Assembly (NCBI RefSeq): GCF_018131225.1
Contig: NZ_JAFCMM010000008.1
Span: forward strand, 1-64,000
Length of the DNA stretch: 64,000 bases
Source: Bradyrhizobium sp. U87765 SZCCT0048
GTDB lineage: Bacteria; Pseudomonadota; Alphaproteobacteria; Rhizobiales; Xanthobacteraceae
Reading direction: 5' to 3'
In this document: positions 26,069-34,916 of the stretch, one piece after another
How the letters are laid out: each line of letters starts with the position of its first letter
How positions within the stretch are numbered: the stretch's first letter is position 1
Program-made: the position numbers and the translations under genes
Notes under the pieces: generated by a model
What the model saw: the letters and a program-made list of their open reading frames with translations, nothing else
The model's database searches: none
What the model was told of the DNA's origin: nothing

Positions 26069-27249
26069 TGCTCCTGCTGCTTCAGCTGTCGTTGGGAATC
26101 GTCGAGCAGTGCCTGAGCGCGCCGCATGGCGTCGCGCGAGGGCGTGAAATCGATGCGCGAACCGCCGGGTGCACTGTCCGCACCGCCGTCGGGCCGCGCG
26201 GCCATGACGCGAGGACGATCCACACCCGCCTTGCGGACGTTGCGCCCGACCGCGAGCGCGGCCTTGAGCAGCTCCGCATCTCGCGCGGACAGGCGATCGC
26301 CGGCGATCGCTTCGAGATCCAGCAGCGCCTCGACATGGGCATGGGTCACCACCCGCGCCGCCGCGCGATAGAGCCGCGCGCGCTCGCGTCCAGGGCTGCC
26401 ATCCTCGGTCAATGTCATGGCGCGCTCGGCGGCGAGATCCGCCATTTCCACCTTGCCATTGAGCAGCGCCGCCCGCGCGATCCGCAGGTAGAGCGCCGGC
26501 CGCTCGCTGCCGTCGAGCTGATCGAGCAGCGCGACGAGGCGCGGGAAGCGCTCCGGCTGCTGGGCGAAGCCGAAGCGGTCGACCGCCCGCACCAGGCGCT
26601 GGCGGAAGTTTTCGGAATAGATCGACTGCGGAAAGCGCCGCAGGTACTGCTGTGACAACGCCTCGAAGCGGTCGAAGTCGCTGCCCTGGCCGGCGACGAA
26701 GATCTCGCGGCGCAGTGCCGCCTCCTCGACCAGCGTGCCCGGCATCATCAGCCGCGCCTCGTCGAGACGATCGATCGCGGTCGCGGCATTGCCCTGGACT
26801 GCCAGCGCGGACTGCACCAGCGCAATCTCGGCGGCAATGGCCGGCGGCAGATCGCGCGGCTTGAGGTTGCCGAGCCGCGCGCGCGCCTCATCCAGCCGGC
26901 CGTCGGTGTAGGCGATCGCGCCGTCGAGCAGCGCCTCGTCGACCGCCAGCACCTTCTGCGCCCGCAGCGCGGTGGCAACCTCGGGCGCTCCACCACTCAA
27001 CAAAAAGACCACGACTGCGCGCGCATTGCGCCCGTCCTTCCACACCGCCGGATCGGCCTTGAGGAACTCCTCGCCGAGCTGCCTGAGCAGCACGGCCTGG
27101 GCATCATGGGCCTCGCGATTGCCACGGGCGATGTTGTCCTGCAACACGTGGAGAGCGCGGATGCGCTGATACGGCTCGCCGGCCTCCTCGGCAGACGCGG
27201 CGCCGGCCAGCGCAAGCAGCACGACGGCGATGGTGGCTCCACGGATCAT
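26065..27249 (-). CDS. motC: Periplasmic motor protein MotC
   Basis: This 394-residue protein has a clear signal peptide (MIRGATIAVVLLALAGAASA, cleaved near residue 20). The helical repeat domain, rich in paired helices (LPPAIAAEIALVQSALAVQG, ERPALYLRIARAALLNG), resembles tetratricopeptide folds. It matches the rhizobial MotC, which binds the periplasmic part of MotB and is needed for rotation. A charged C-terminal tail (KQQEQ) follows. Its start overlaps the motB stop by 4 bases. It is found only in Rhizobiales-type motors and supports the taxonomic reading. Confidence 0.92.
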   Translation of the reverse strand: MIRGATIAVVLLALAGAASAEEAGEPYQRIRALHVLQDNIARGNREAHDAQAVLLRQLGEEFLKADPAVWKDGRNARAVVVFLLSGGAPEVATALRAQKVLAVDEALLDGAIAYTDGRLDEARARLGNLKPRDLPPAIAAEIALVQSALAVQGNAATAIDRLDEARLMMPGTLVEEAALRREIFVAGQGSDFDRFEALSQQYLRRFPQSIYSENFRQRLVRAVDRFGFAQQPERFPRLVALLDQLDGSERPALYLRIARAALLNGKVEMADLAAERAMTLTEDGSPGRERARLYRAAARVVTHAHVEALLDLEAIAGDRLSARDAELLKAALAVGRNVRKAGVDRPRVMAARPDGGADSAPGGSRIDFTPSRDAMRRAQALLDDSQRQLKQQEQ

Positions 27250-28640
27250 GATTGCGGCGGGCGGACGAGCAGCTCGATGCGACGGTTCTCCGCGGCCGCC
27301 GGATCGCCGGGATTTCTCGGCCGGCGGTCAGCGAAGCCCTCGATGCGCTCGATGCGGCGCGCATCGAGCCCGCCGCGAATGAGCATGTATTGCGCCATGT
27401 GGGCGCGCGCGGTCGACAGCCGCCAGTTGTCGTAGTCGGCCGAGCGGAACGGGCGGTTATCCGTATGCCCGCGCACGATCACCTGGCCCTCGGTCCTGGC
27501 GATGAGCGGGGTGATGCGGTCCAGCGTGCGGACCAGACCCGGCGTCGGCTCCGCCGAGCCAACGGCGAACATGCCGTAGTTGACGTCGTCGGTGAGGCTG
27601 ATGAGCAGGCCTTCGCTGCTGGTCCGGACGTCGGCGACCGGATGTTGCGTACCGAGTGGCGCGAGCGCCGCGGCGATCGCCGCCTGCAGCTTGCCCGCCT
27701 CGCTCTGCGGCTTCTTGTCGGCGGGCTGCGTTTTGTCCGCCTGGGCGGACGCAGCGCCCTTGTCGGCAGCGGTCGCTCCGCCTTTGTCGGCCGCCGGCGA
27801 GGGCCCGTTCCTGTCCGACTGCGCCACGGAAGACGCGGCGGACACCGGGGTGGGCGGCGGCATGGCGGCGGCCGCGGGCGAGCGGTTGGCCGCGGGCGTG
27901 CTCTGGGCGTCGTCGTCGGCAAACAGGCCGACCGCCTTGGCGGTGTCCTGGCTGGCGCGCGCGCTCGCCGATGCCTTCGCCGGCTCGGCATCGCCCGACG
28001 TGTCGCGCTTGTCGGCAGTGGCGCGGGCCGCACGGGCGTCCCGCGACGTATCGTCATCAGCGCTGCCCGCCTCGGGGCCGCCGCCACGTGTGGCGGTGTC
28101 CGAGGGAGCGGCCGGGGCGCTCGGCCACGACGCCGGATCGAACGGATCGCGGAACGCCTCGCCCCCTTTCCAGCCTTCCTTGCGGCTGGCGTCGAGCGGC
28201 GCGCCGGCGTCCGGCGTGCGCGGCGTGCCGCCGGCGATCTCGGTGAGGGCGGCATACGGATCGCGGAACAGCGCGGCCTCGCCGACGCGCGACTGCGCGG
28301 CCTGCGGCCGCTGCATCTGCTCCGTCGACTGCCCCGGCTCGGGCTTCGGACGGCGGCTGTCGTCCTCGACGGCCTTGCCGGGATCGACGCGGCGCGCGTC
28401 CTCGATGCCCTTGCGGTCGGGCGTCGAGTCCGCCAGCTTGATCGGATTGAAATAGCTGGCGACGCTCTCGCGCGTCTCCTGGTTGGTGGCGCTGATCAGC
28501 CACATCACCAGAAAGAACGCCATCATCGCCGTCATGAAGTCGGCGTAGGCGATCTTCCACACGCTGTTCTTGGTTTCGGCGGCATCGAAACTCGCCCGGC
28601 GGCGGACGATGATCAGCTCGGTTCGTTCCTGGTCAGCCAT
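27246..28640 (-). CDS. motB: Flagellar stator protein MotB
   Basis: This 464-residue protein has a short cytosolic tail and one membrane helix with the proton-carrying Asp34 (KIAYADFMTAMMAFFLVMW). A very long Asp/Ala/Lys-rich linker (about residues 65-315) follows, and the C-terminal OmpA-like peptidoglycan-binding domain has VIVRGHTDNRPF and YDNWRLSTARA motifs. The linker is far longer than in enterics (308 residues total), as usual in rhizobia, and it probably reaches MotC. MotB anchors MotA to the wall. It lies 1 base after the fliH-like gene. Confidence 0.95.
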   Translation of the reverse strand: MADQERTELIIVRRRASFDAAETKNSVWKIAYADFMTAMMAFFLVMWLISATNQETRESVASYFNPIKLADSTPDRKGIEDARRVDPGKAVEDDSRRPKPEPGQSTEQMQRPQAAQSRVGEAALFRDPYAALTEIAGGTPRTPDAGAPLDASRKEGWKGGEAFRDPFDPASWPSAPAAPSDTATRGGGPEAGSADDDTSRDARAARATADKRDTSGDAEPAKASASARASQDTAKAVGLFADDDAQSTPAANRSPAAAAMPPPTPVSAASSVAQSDRNGPSPAADKGGATAADKGAASAQADKTQPADKKPQSEAGKLQAAIAAALAPLGTQHPVADVRTSSEGLLISLTDDVNYGMFAVGSAEPTPGLVRTLDRITPLIARTEGQVIVRGHTDNRPFRSADYDNWRLSTARAHMAQYMLIRGGLDARRIERIEGFADRRPRNPGDPAAAENRRIELLVRPPQS

Positions 28641-28641
28641 G

Positions 28642-29304
28642 TCAGGTCAGCGCCGCGAACCTGAGGCGCTCGCCCCAGCGCTTGATCTGGCTCTCGAGCA
28701 CGACGTCGTCGGCGATGACGGAAATTTCCGTTGTCGGCGCGGCGCGCAGCTCCACCGGGATTGCCCGCGCGGCGAGCTTGCTGCGCACGGCCTCCAGCAG
28801 CGAGGCCGGACCGCTGACCCGCAGCACCGGGCGTGCCGCGTCGCCGACGATGCCCGACAACTGCTCGACGAAGGTGGTGACCGCCAGCTTCTGGATCGCC
28901 GTGGAGATGAACGGCTCGAGGACGCGCGCGGCGACGCCGGCGACACGGGCCTCGAATTGCGCTCCCGCTTCGGTGATGCTGCCGGCGATCCGCGTCGCGG
29001 CCTCGTCCACCAGCTTGCGACGCTCTTCGGCGAGCTGCGCATCGAGCCGCGCGCGCTCGTCGGCCAGCTGCTGCTCGAACGCCGCCGCGGCGGCGCCATA
29101 ACCCTCGGCCTTGCCGCGCTCATAGGGATCATCAGCTTCCGGCAGCGCCGGCTCCGCCTGCGAAACCACCTGTGGCTTCGGCGGCGCGCGCAGCGCAGCG
29201 CCGGAATGCTGCGCCTGATCGAACGGCACCACCCGGCTTACGCCCTTCGGCGGCTCGACCTGATCGAAATGCGTCAGCAGCCGCGCGACCTTCTCGGCAC
29301 TCAT
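28642..29304 (-). CDS. fliH: FliH-like export ATPase regulator
   Basis: This 220-residue protein has a disordered start, then a long charged helix with YERGKAEGYGAAAAAFEQQLADERARLDAQ, the stretch expected for the FliH dimer. The C-terminal domain reads LEPFISTAIQKLAVTTFVEQL. FliH binds FliI and tethers it to the C-ring protein FliN. The position directly after fliF is where rhizobia carry this gene. ATG 29304 overlaps the fliF stop by 4 bases; a longer in-frame start at 29328 is inside fliF and unlikely. Conservation to classical FliH is moderate. Confidence 0.78.
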   Translation of the reverse strand: MSAEKVARLLTHFDQVEPPKGVSRVVPFDQAQHSGAALRAPPKPQVVSQAEPALPEADDPYERGKAEGYGAAAAAFEQQLADERARLDAQLAEERRKLVDEAATRIAGSITEAGAQFEARVAGVAARVLEPFISTAIQKLAVTTFVEQLSGIVGDAARPVLRVSGPASLLEAVRSKLAARAIPVELRAAPTTEISVIADDVVLESQIKRWGERLRFAALT

Positions 29305-30941
29305 GTCGGCTCCTCCTGCCGGATCCATTGCTTGAGGATCGCGGCGGCCTGCTTCTCATCGAGCTGGATGATCTGTTCGAGCCGCTTCTGCGGCGCGTGC
29401 TGCACGCGTCGCGAGATGTCCTGGACAAGGTTCGGCGCGTCTTCCTGCAACAACTCGGCCATGCTGCCGCCGGCGGCAGCACCCGCCGCGGCCAGCAGGC
29501 CGGCGCTGCCCTCCGGCATCTCCAGCTCGGCGACCTCCGCGGCGCGGGAATCGAGGATGGTATTGATCGCCGGCCGCAGGCCGAACCAGATCAGCATCGC
29601 CGCCACCGCGACAATGGCCGCCGCGCTGACGAAGCTGCCCGACTGGCGCATCATGACTTCCGTGAAGGTGATGGCCGGGACCGGCGGGAAATCGCGCCCG
29701 CCTTCGATGAACTCGACGGCCGAGACCTGGATCTGATCGCCGCGCTGGCGATCAAGCCCGGCGGCGGTGCCGGCGATCTGCCCGATCTCGGCAACCTTGG
29801 CATCGATCGCCGCCTCGCTGGCCTTGTCACCGAGGCTTGCCGCAATCCGCGGCCGATTGACCAGGACGGCCAGGAACAGCTTGTTGACGACATAGCCGTC
29901 GCTCACCGTCGTCGTCGTCTTGGACGAAACCTCGAAGTTGGTGACGTCTTCCTTGCGCTGCTTCTCGTCGTTGGAGTTCTTGCCGCCCCCCGCATTGACC
30001 TGCTGGTCGGGCAGGTTCTGCTGCACCGTGGTCGGGGTCTGGCGGTCGAGACTCTGGGACGTCTCCTTCTCGCGCACGCTGCGCACCGAGCGCTGGGCCC
30101 GTCCCTCGGGATCGTACACGGTCTCGTTGGTCTGGCGCTTGTCGGTCGACAGCTGGGCGGCGACGCTGACCTCGAAGTTGTCGAGGCCGAGATAGGGCGA
30201 CAAAGCCTTGCTGACATTCTCCTGGATCAGGCGGCTGACGGCCCGCTGCAGCGTCGCCATATGGGTCGGCGACGATCCCTCGTCCTCGCCGCCAAGCAGC
30301 GCGCCTTCGCTGTCGAGCACGGTGACCTTGTCGGCGGTCATGCCGGGGACCGCGGCGGCGACGAGATGGCGGACCGAGCGCGCGGTGCGCGCATCAGCGG
30401 CGCCATCGGTGCGAATCACCACCGATGCCGTCGGCGGCTGCTGCTCGCGCCGGAACGAGCCGCGCGCCGGCATGACGATGTGGACGCGCGCGGCCTTGAC
30501 GCCCTTGAGCACCTGGATGGTGCGTGCGATCTCGCCTTCGAGCGCCCGCACCCGCGTGACTTCCTGCATGAACGACGTCAGGCCGAGCGAGCCGATCTTG
30601 TCGAACAGCTCGTAGCCGCCGCTGCTGCTGCTCGGCAGGCCTTTCTCCGCCAGCAGCGTACGCGCCTGCGCCGTCTGCCCCGGACGGACCAGGATGGTAT
30701 CGCCGGTGGCGTTGACGTCGAAGGCGACGTTGGCATCGCGCAGCACCGCGCCGACGCGCGAGACATCCTCGCGCGACAGGCCGGTATAGAGAACCTCGAA
30801 TTCGGGGCGGCTGAGATAGTAGGCGCCGCCGCCGACGCCGAGAAATACCGCGAGGCCGACGAGGGCCAGGACCGTGAGGCGCCGGGGACCGAGCTCGAGA
30901 AGGTTATTCCAGAGCCGTTGCGCATGTTCGCGATTAACCAT
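29301..30941 (-). CDS. fliF: Flagellar MS-ring protein FliF
   Basis: This 546-residue protein has two membrane helices (about 22-45 and 440-465) around a large periplasmic part. The part carries the ring-building motifs YTGLSREDVSRVGAVL and RALEGEIARTIQ, then VKAARVHIVMPARGSF. The cytosolic C-terminus (HAPQKRLEQIIQLDEKQAAAILKQW) binds FliG. FliF forms the base ring on which the switch and export gate assemble. It is the first gene of the longest operon in the window, downstream of the flagellin terminator. Confidence 0.97.
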   Translation of the reverse strand: MVNREHAQRLWNNLLELGPRRLTVLALVGLAVFLGVGGGAYYLSRPEFEVLYTGLSREDVSRVGAVLRDANVAFDVNATGDTILVRPGQTAQARTLLAEKGLPSSSSGGYELFDKIGSLGLTSFMQEVTRVRALEGEIARTIQVLKGVKAARVHIVMPARGSFRREQQPPTASVVIRTDGAADARTARSVRHLVAAAVPGMTADKVTVLDSEGALLGGEDEGSSPTHMATLQRAVSRLIQENVSKALSPYLGLDNFEVSVAAQLSTDKRQTNETVYDPEGRAQRSVRSVREKETSQSLDRQTPTTVQQNLPDQQVNAGGGKNSNDEKQRKEDVTNFEVSSKTTTTVSDGYVVNKLFLAVLVNRPRIAASLGDKASEAAIDAKVAEIGQIAGTAAGLDRQRGDQIQVSAVEFIEGGRDFPPVPAITFTEVMMRQSGSFVSAAAIVAVAAMLIWFGLRPAINTILDSRAAEVAELEMPEGSAGLLAAAGAAAGGSMAELLQEDAPNLVQDISRRVQHAPQKRLEQIIQLDEKQAAAILKQWIRQEEPT

Positions 30942-31019
30942 CTAGTCCCCTGCAGTGCTTGGCGAATCGATTCTCGGCTCCGAAGCTTGTCCGAGGGTTG
31001 CGCACCGCAGAAACGACAA

Positions 31020-31048
31020 ACGGCCGCGACGCATAGCGTCGCGGCCGT
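31020..31048 (-). terminator. Perfect hairpin, terminator of the flagellin gene
   Basis: A perfect 13-base-pair stem (ACGGCCGCGACGC and its complement) with a 3-base loop begins 26 bases past the flagellin stop. On the minus strand it is followed by a T-rich run (TTTGTCGTTT). It fits a rho-independent terminator for the flagellin and insulates fliF. Confidence 0.88.
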
Positions 31049-31074
31049 CAGTGTCAATTGAACGAGAACGGCGA

Positions 31075-32016
31075 TTAGCCGCGGAACAGCGACAGGATGC
31101 TCTGGCTGCCCGAGTTCGCGATCGACAGCGCCTGGATGCCGAGCTGCTGCTGAACCTGCAGCGCCTGCAGACGGGTCGATTCCGCGTTCATGTCAGCGTC
31201 GACGAGCTGGCCGACGCCGCGGCTGATGGCGTCGCGCAGCGACTTGACGAAGTTCGAGTTCGAGTCGATGCGGGTCTTCACGGCGCCGAGGTTGGCGGAC
31301 GCCTGGGTGACGTCGCCGAGAGCCGAATCGACCATCGAGATGTAGTCGTCGAGCTTCTTCTGGTCAGCGGCGGAGTCGGTCAGCGTCGAGATGTCGATGG
31401 TGGCAACCGAACCGGTGGTGGCGCCGGGACCCGTGCGCTGCTTGTCCATGATGCCCGCGGGGGTGCCGCCGGCCGCGTCGTACAGCTTGATCTTGCTGGT
31501 ATCGACGTCGATCGTCTTGATGCCGACGGTGCCGCCGACGCGCGAGAACGACGACACGACCGACTTGGTCGCGTTGTAGCCGGCGACGGTCGAATCGACC
31601 GACAGCCAGTTCTCGCCGTTGAACACCGCGAGGTCCGAGGTGTTCTTGAGGTCGTCCTGGATGGCCTTGACTTCGGCCTGGATCTTGCCGCGATCAACGC
31701 CCGGCTCGCGCGCCGCGACGAGCTTGGCCTTGAGCGCGGTGAGACCGCTCTTGTTGTCGCCGACGACGGAGGTCAGCGCGGTGTACATGGTGTCGACGGT
31801 CGCGGCGCCGAGGCCGAGGGCGTCGGACACGGCCGACAGCGCTTCGTTGTCCGAGCGCATCGTGGTGGCGATCGACCAGTACGCCGAGTTGTCGGACGCG
31901 GTGGCGACGCGGTAGCCGGTCGAGATGCGGTTCTGGGTGGTCGCCATGTTGGAGCTCACCGTCCGCAGGGTTTGCAGAGCGGTCATGGCGGAGCTATTGG
32001 TCAGCAAGCTAGACAT
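31075..32016 (-). CDS. fliC: Flagellin
   Basis: This 313-residue flagellin has the conserved N-terminal D0/D1 helices (MSSLLTNSSAMTALQTLR, then NRISTGYRVATASDNSAYW) and C-terminal helices (VKSLRDAISRGVGQLVDADMNAESTRLQALQ, ending SILSLFRG). The central variable domain is short, as in Bradyrhizobium lateral flagellins, which are about this size. It polymerises into the filament. It stands alone between fliP and fliF with a 197-base leader and a strong terminator, so it is controlled separately. It is the only flagellin in the window. Confidence 0.96.
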   Translation of the reverse strand: MSSLLTNSSAMTALQTLRTVSSNMATTQNRISTGYRVATASDNSAYWSIATTMRSDNEALSAVSDALGLGAATVDTMYTALTSVVGDNKSGLTALKAKLVAAREPGVDRGKIQAEVKAIQDDLKNTSDLAVFNGENWLSVDSTVAGYNATKSVVSSFSRVGGTVGIKTIDVDTSKIKLYDAAGGTPAGIMDKQRTGPGATTGSVATIDISTLTDSAADQKKLDDYISMVDSALGDVTQASANLGAVKTRIDSNSNFVKSLRDAISRGVGQLVDADMNAESTRLQALQVQQQLGIQALSIANSGSQSILSLFRG

Positions 32017-32213
32017 TTGATGTCCCTATTGTGTGAGTGATTTGATCACGGGACATACCGGGCTTTCACCGGTACGGCAGGGCGGCATCATGCCTTTGGG
32101 TCGAGGGGTGGTGGACCCAACCTGTCGTGATCTCGACGTAGCATGCGAACCTTACCCAAACCTGAACGACGATCGTCGCGTTGGACACCTGGGACGCGGC
32201 TCGCTCGCACCGC
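32017..32213 (-). promoter_or_regulatory. Flagellin promoter and 5' leader with a small hairpin
   Basis: This is the non-coding stretch between fliP and the flagellin start. A ribosome site AGGGA lies just before the ATG. At 32056-32074 a 6-base-pair inverted repeat (TACCGG, 7-base loop, CCGGTA) could fold in the leader RNA. Flagellin leaders are the known target of FlbT. The -10/-35 boxes cannot be assigned with confidence. Confidence 0.5.
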
Positions 32214-32948
32214 CTAGAGGAACGATCGCATCAGACCGACGGTCAGGAGATTCCAGCCGTCGATCAGCACGAAGAACAACACCTTGAACGGCAGCGCGAA
32301 CACCGTCGGCGGCATCATCATCATGCCCATCGACATGGTCAGCGTCGCCACCACCATGTCGATCACCAGGAACGGCATGATGATGAGAAAGCCGATCTCG
32401 AACGCGCGGCGCAACTCGGAAATCATGAACGCGGGAATGATCACGCGCAGATCGATGCGCTGGCCATCCGGACGGGTGCGGAAGCCTTCTGGCGCAAGGC
32501 TTTCGAACGATTGCAGATCCTTCTCGCGGACGTGCGCCATCATGAAATCGCGAAACGGATCGGTTACCTTGCCATAGGCTTCCTGCTCGGTGATCTTGTT
32601 GGCCATCAGTGGCTCGACGCCGTCCTTCCAGGCGCGATCGAACGTCGGCGCCATGACGTAGAACGTCATGAACAGCGCAAGACTGATCATCACGAGGTTG
32701 GCCGGCGTGGTCTGCAGCCCCATGCCCATACGCAGAAACGACAGCGCCACGACGAAGCGCGTGAAGCTCGTGACCATGATCAGGAGGCCCGGCGCCAGCG
32801 ACAGCACCGTCAGCAGCGCCACCATCTGCACCATGCGGCCGCTGGCGCTGCCGCCACCGGACGGGATCAGCGTCGACAGATCGGGCATCTGGGCGAGCGC
32901 GGCGGTGGGAAGCAGAACGAGAGCAAGGACGAGAACAAGACGCTTCAT
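32214..32948 (-). CDS. fliP: Flagellar export gate protein FliP
   Basis: This 244-residue protein has a cleavable signal peptide (residues 1-19), four membrane helices and the FliP motifs MVTSFTRFVVALSFLRMG and PPTVFALPFKVLFFVLIDGW. It forms the core of the export gate with FliQ and FliR, encoded in the next operon. It is the last gene of the flgB-to-fliP operon. ATG 32948 overlaps the fliL stop by 4 bases; the long in-frame extension upstream is a shadow inside fliL. Confidence 0.96.
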   Translation of the reverse strand: MKRLVLVLALVLLPTAALAQMPDLSTLIPSGGGSASGRMVQMVALLTVLSLAPGLLIMVTSFTRFVVALSFLRMGMGLQTTPANLVMISLALFMTFYVMAPTFDRAWKDGVEPLMANKITEQEAYGKVTDPFRDFMMAHVREKDLQSFESLAPEGFRTRPDGQRIDLRVIIPAFMISELRRAFEIGFLIIMPFLVIDMVVATLTMSMGMMMMPPTVFALPFKVLFFVLIDGWNLLTVGLMRSFL

Positions 32949-33400
32949 TGCACGACCAGGGTTTCGATGATCAGTTCGCGCACCTTGCCGGCGGAGCGGA
33001 TCGCCGCCCGCTCGTTGAGATCCTCGCGCAGGTATTGCAGACCGCGCGCACCCTCGATCTGCGCGGCCGACAGCGTGCGCAGATACGCCACGATGTCCTG
33101 GCCGACGCGCGCGACCAGCACGCTGGCCTCTTCCTCGTTGAGCTGATCGGTGACGACCGAGCCTTCCACGCGGATCCATGCGCCCGCGGGCGCGGCAAGG
33201 TTGGTCACCAGCGGCGCGATCTTGCGGAAGCGGGTGCCGGGGCCGTAGCTCGACGCCGTCGAGCGATCCTGCCCGTCCTTGTGACCATCGGCGCCGCGCT
33301 GCGCCGATGACAGCACATGCCAGCTCGAAAAGCCGCCGGCAGTTGCGGCGACAATCGTGATCAGCGCCAGCGCAGCCAGCGATTGCATCCTGCTGTTCAC
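32945..33400 (-). CDS. fliL: Stator-associated protein FliL
   Basis: This 151-residue single-pass inner-membrane protein has a helix at about 6-25. The periplasmic domain contains RFRKIAPLVTNLAAPAGAW and a C-terminal RELIIETLVVQ strand. FliL rings around the stator and supports torque. GTG 33400 is preferred over the ATG at 33388 because GGAGGA stands about eight bases before the GTG and nothing suitable precedes the ATG. It overlaps fliP by 4 bases. Confidence 0.9.
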   Translation of the reverse strand: MNSRMQSLAALALITIVAATAGGFSSWHVLSSAQRGADGHKDGQDRSTASSYGPGTRFRKIAPLVTNLAAPAGAWIRVEGSVVTDQLNEEEASVLVARVGQDIVAYLRTLSAAQIEGARGLQYLREDLNERAAIRSAGKVRELIIETLVVQ

Positions 33401-33452
33401 GGTTCACATCCTCCGTCGGCCGCGACAGCACCGCTCCCCCGCACCACGCGCA

Positions 33453-34148
33453 TCAGAACGGCGCGACCTGGTCATAGACCTGCTGGCCCCAGCCGGGCTG
33501 CTGCACCTCCATCTGCCGGCCGCGGCCGCCATAGGAGATGCGGGCCTCGCCGATCTTGTCGTAGGGGATGGTGTTGCTGCGGCCGATATCGCGCGGCCGT
33601 ACGATGCCGGCAATGTTCACGACCCGCATCTCGTAGTTGACGCGCACCTCTTGCGAGCCGCTGATCAGGAGATTGCCGTTCGGCAGCACGTCGACGACGA
33701 CGGCGGCGACGGAAAACTTCACTTCCTCGGTGCGATCGATCTTGCCGCTGCCCTTCGACGAGCTCTGGGAGTTGATGTTGGCGTCCGCCTGGCCTTTCCT
33801 GGACCAGCCGAACATGTCGACCAGGAAGTCCGATCCGAACTTGATCTGGGAATCGCGCGAGCGGTCGGTCTTGTTATCGAGCGTCGCCTTGTCATTCATC
33901 GAAATGGTGACGGTGAGCAGGTCACCGATGCGGCCCGCGCGCGGATCGCGATAGAGATCGCGCCGCTCGTCCCACGTCGACTGGTAGCCCGACGCATAGG
34001 GGCCGCGCGGCTCGACCGGCACGCCGCGCGCCTCGGCGCGCAGGCCCTGACCGATCGGCGACATGTTCGGAGCCTGATTGAGCTCGGCAAGGTTGTTGGC
34101 GCAGCCGCCGAGCGGCAGCGCCAGAACCACGAGGCGCAGCATCTTCAT
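33453..34148 (-). CDS. flgH: Flagellar L-ring protein FlgH
   Basis: This 231-residue lipoprotein has a signal peptide with lipobox LPLGGC (Cys16). The core contains DLLTVTISMNDKATLDNKT and the late motif GNLLISGSQEVRVNYEMRVVNIAGIVRPRDI, diagnostic of FlgH. It forms the bushing in the outer membrane around the rod. It overlaps motE by 4 bases. Confidence 0.96.
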   Translation of the reverse strand: MKMLRLVVLALPLGGCANNLAELNQAPNMSPIGQGLRAEARGVPVEPRGPYASGYQSTWDERRDLYRDPRAGRIGDLLTVTISMNDKATLDNKTDRSRDSQIKFGSDFLVDMFGWSRKGQADANINSQSSSKGSGKIDRTEEVKFSVAAVVVDVLPNGNLLISGSQEVRVNYEMRVVNIAGIVRPRDIGRSNTIPYDKIGEARISYGGRGRQMEVQQPGWGQQVYDQVAPF

Positions 34149-34855
34149 TTCCTGGTCTTTCCATCATCGGGGCGCCGCATTCCCGCCAGGGTGTCGGCGA
34201 GGTGAGCGGCGCGGCCCGGGTCCATCTCGTTGAGGATCGCGCTGGCGCTGCGCACCTTGAGCTTGGCGAGCACGGCCGCCGCGGTATCGTCGGCCATGCT
34301 GGCGATCTGCAGCGCGGCCGCATCCGGCGCCATGCCCGAATAGATCTCGACCACGCTGTCTTCGGCACGCTTGAGGAAGTCCTCGCGCAGCTTCAGCCAT
34401 TTTTCGTATTCGGCACGCTTGGCTTCGAGCTCGGCGATCCGTTCGCGCAGCTTCGCTTCCGTGGCCTCGAGCTGCTCGCGCTGCCAGGCGACGCGCGCAT
34501 CGAGCGCGGCATCCGAGATGTTGCGGCAGAACTCGGCGGCGTCGGCACCGCGGCGCTCGACGGCGGCCCCATCGGCATTCGCCGGCGTGCCCGCAATGCT
34601 CGACGTGGTCAGCGCGGCATCGCTCTGGGCGATCGGCGACGGCACCGGCGCGGGCATCGCAGCGGCTGCTGGCACCTGCGCAACACGCTTGCCGTCGCTC
34701 CGAACGGGAGCGGCGCGCGCGCCCTTGGCAAAGGCGGACAGATTGAGCGGCTGCGACGGCTTCGCCACAGGCTCCGCCACGGCGGCGGTGTGGACGACGA
34801 TCGCAAGACAGCCCCACAGCAGCACGCTTTTCGGTAACGTCGCCATCCTTGCCAT
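34145..34855 (-). CDS. motE: MotE-like periplasmic motor chaperone
   Basis: This 236-residue secreted protein has a signal peptide (about 1-25), a Pro/Ala-rich linker and a coiled coil (EQLEATEAKLRERIAELEAKRAEYEKWL). The C-terminal domain resembles the MgtE N-terminal/FliG-like fold (AALQIASMADDTAAAVLAKLKVRSASAILNEMD). It matches the rhizobial MotE, which helps MotC fold. ATG 34855 has GAGAAAG at good spacing; the ATG at 34846 does not. The gene lies between flgI and flgH. Confidence 0.85.
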   Translation of the reverse strand: MARMATLPKSVLLWGCLAIVVHTAAVAEPVAKPSQPLNLSAFAKGARAAPVRSDGKRVAQVPAAAAMPAPVPSPIAQSDAALTTSSIAGTPANADGAAVERRGADAAEFCRNISDAALDARVAWQREQLEATEAKLRERIAELEAKRAEYEKWLKLREDFLKRAEDSVVEIYSGMAPDAAALQIASMADDTAAAVLAKLKVRSASAILNEMDPGRAAHLADTLAGMRRPDDGKTRK

Positions 34856-34916
34856 GTCTTTCTCGCAGCGAATCTGTGCGCAGCGTTGCACGGCCAACCT
34901 TGCGCGGCGCTGACGA

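Noticed and set aside
27252..28664. 470-codon plus-strand frame opposite motB
   Set aside because: Shadow produced by GC-rich codons of motB; low complexity.
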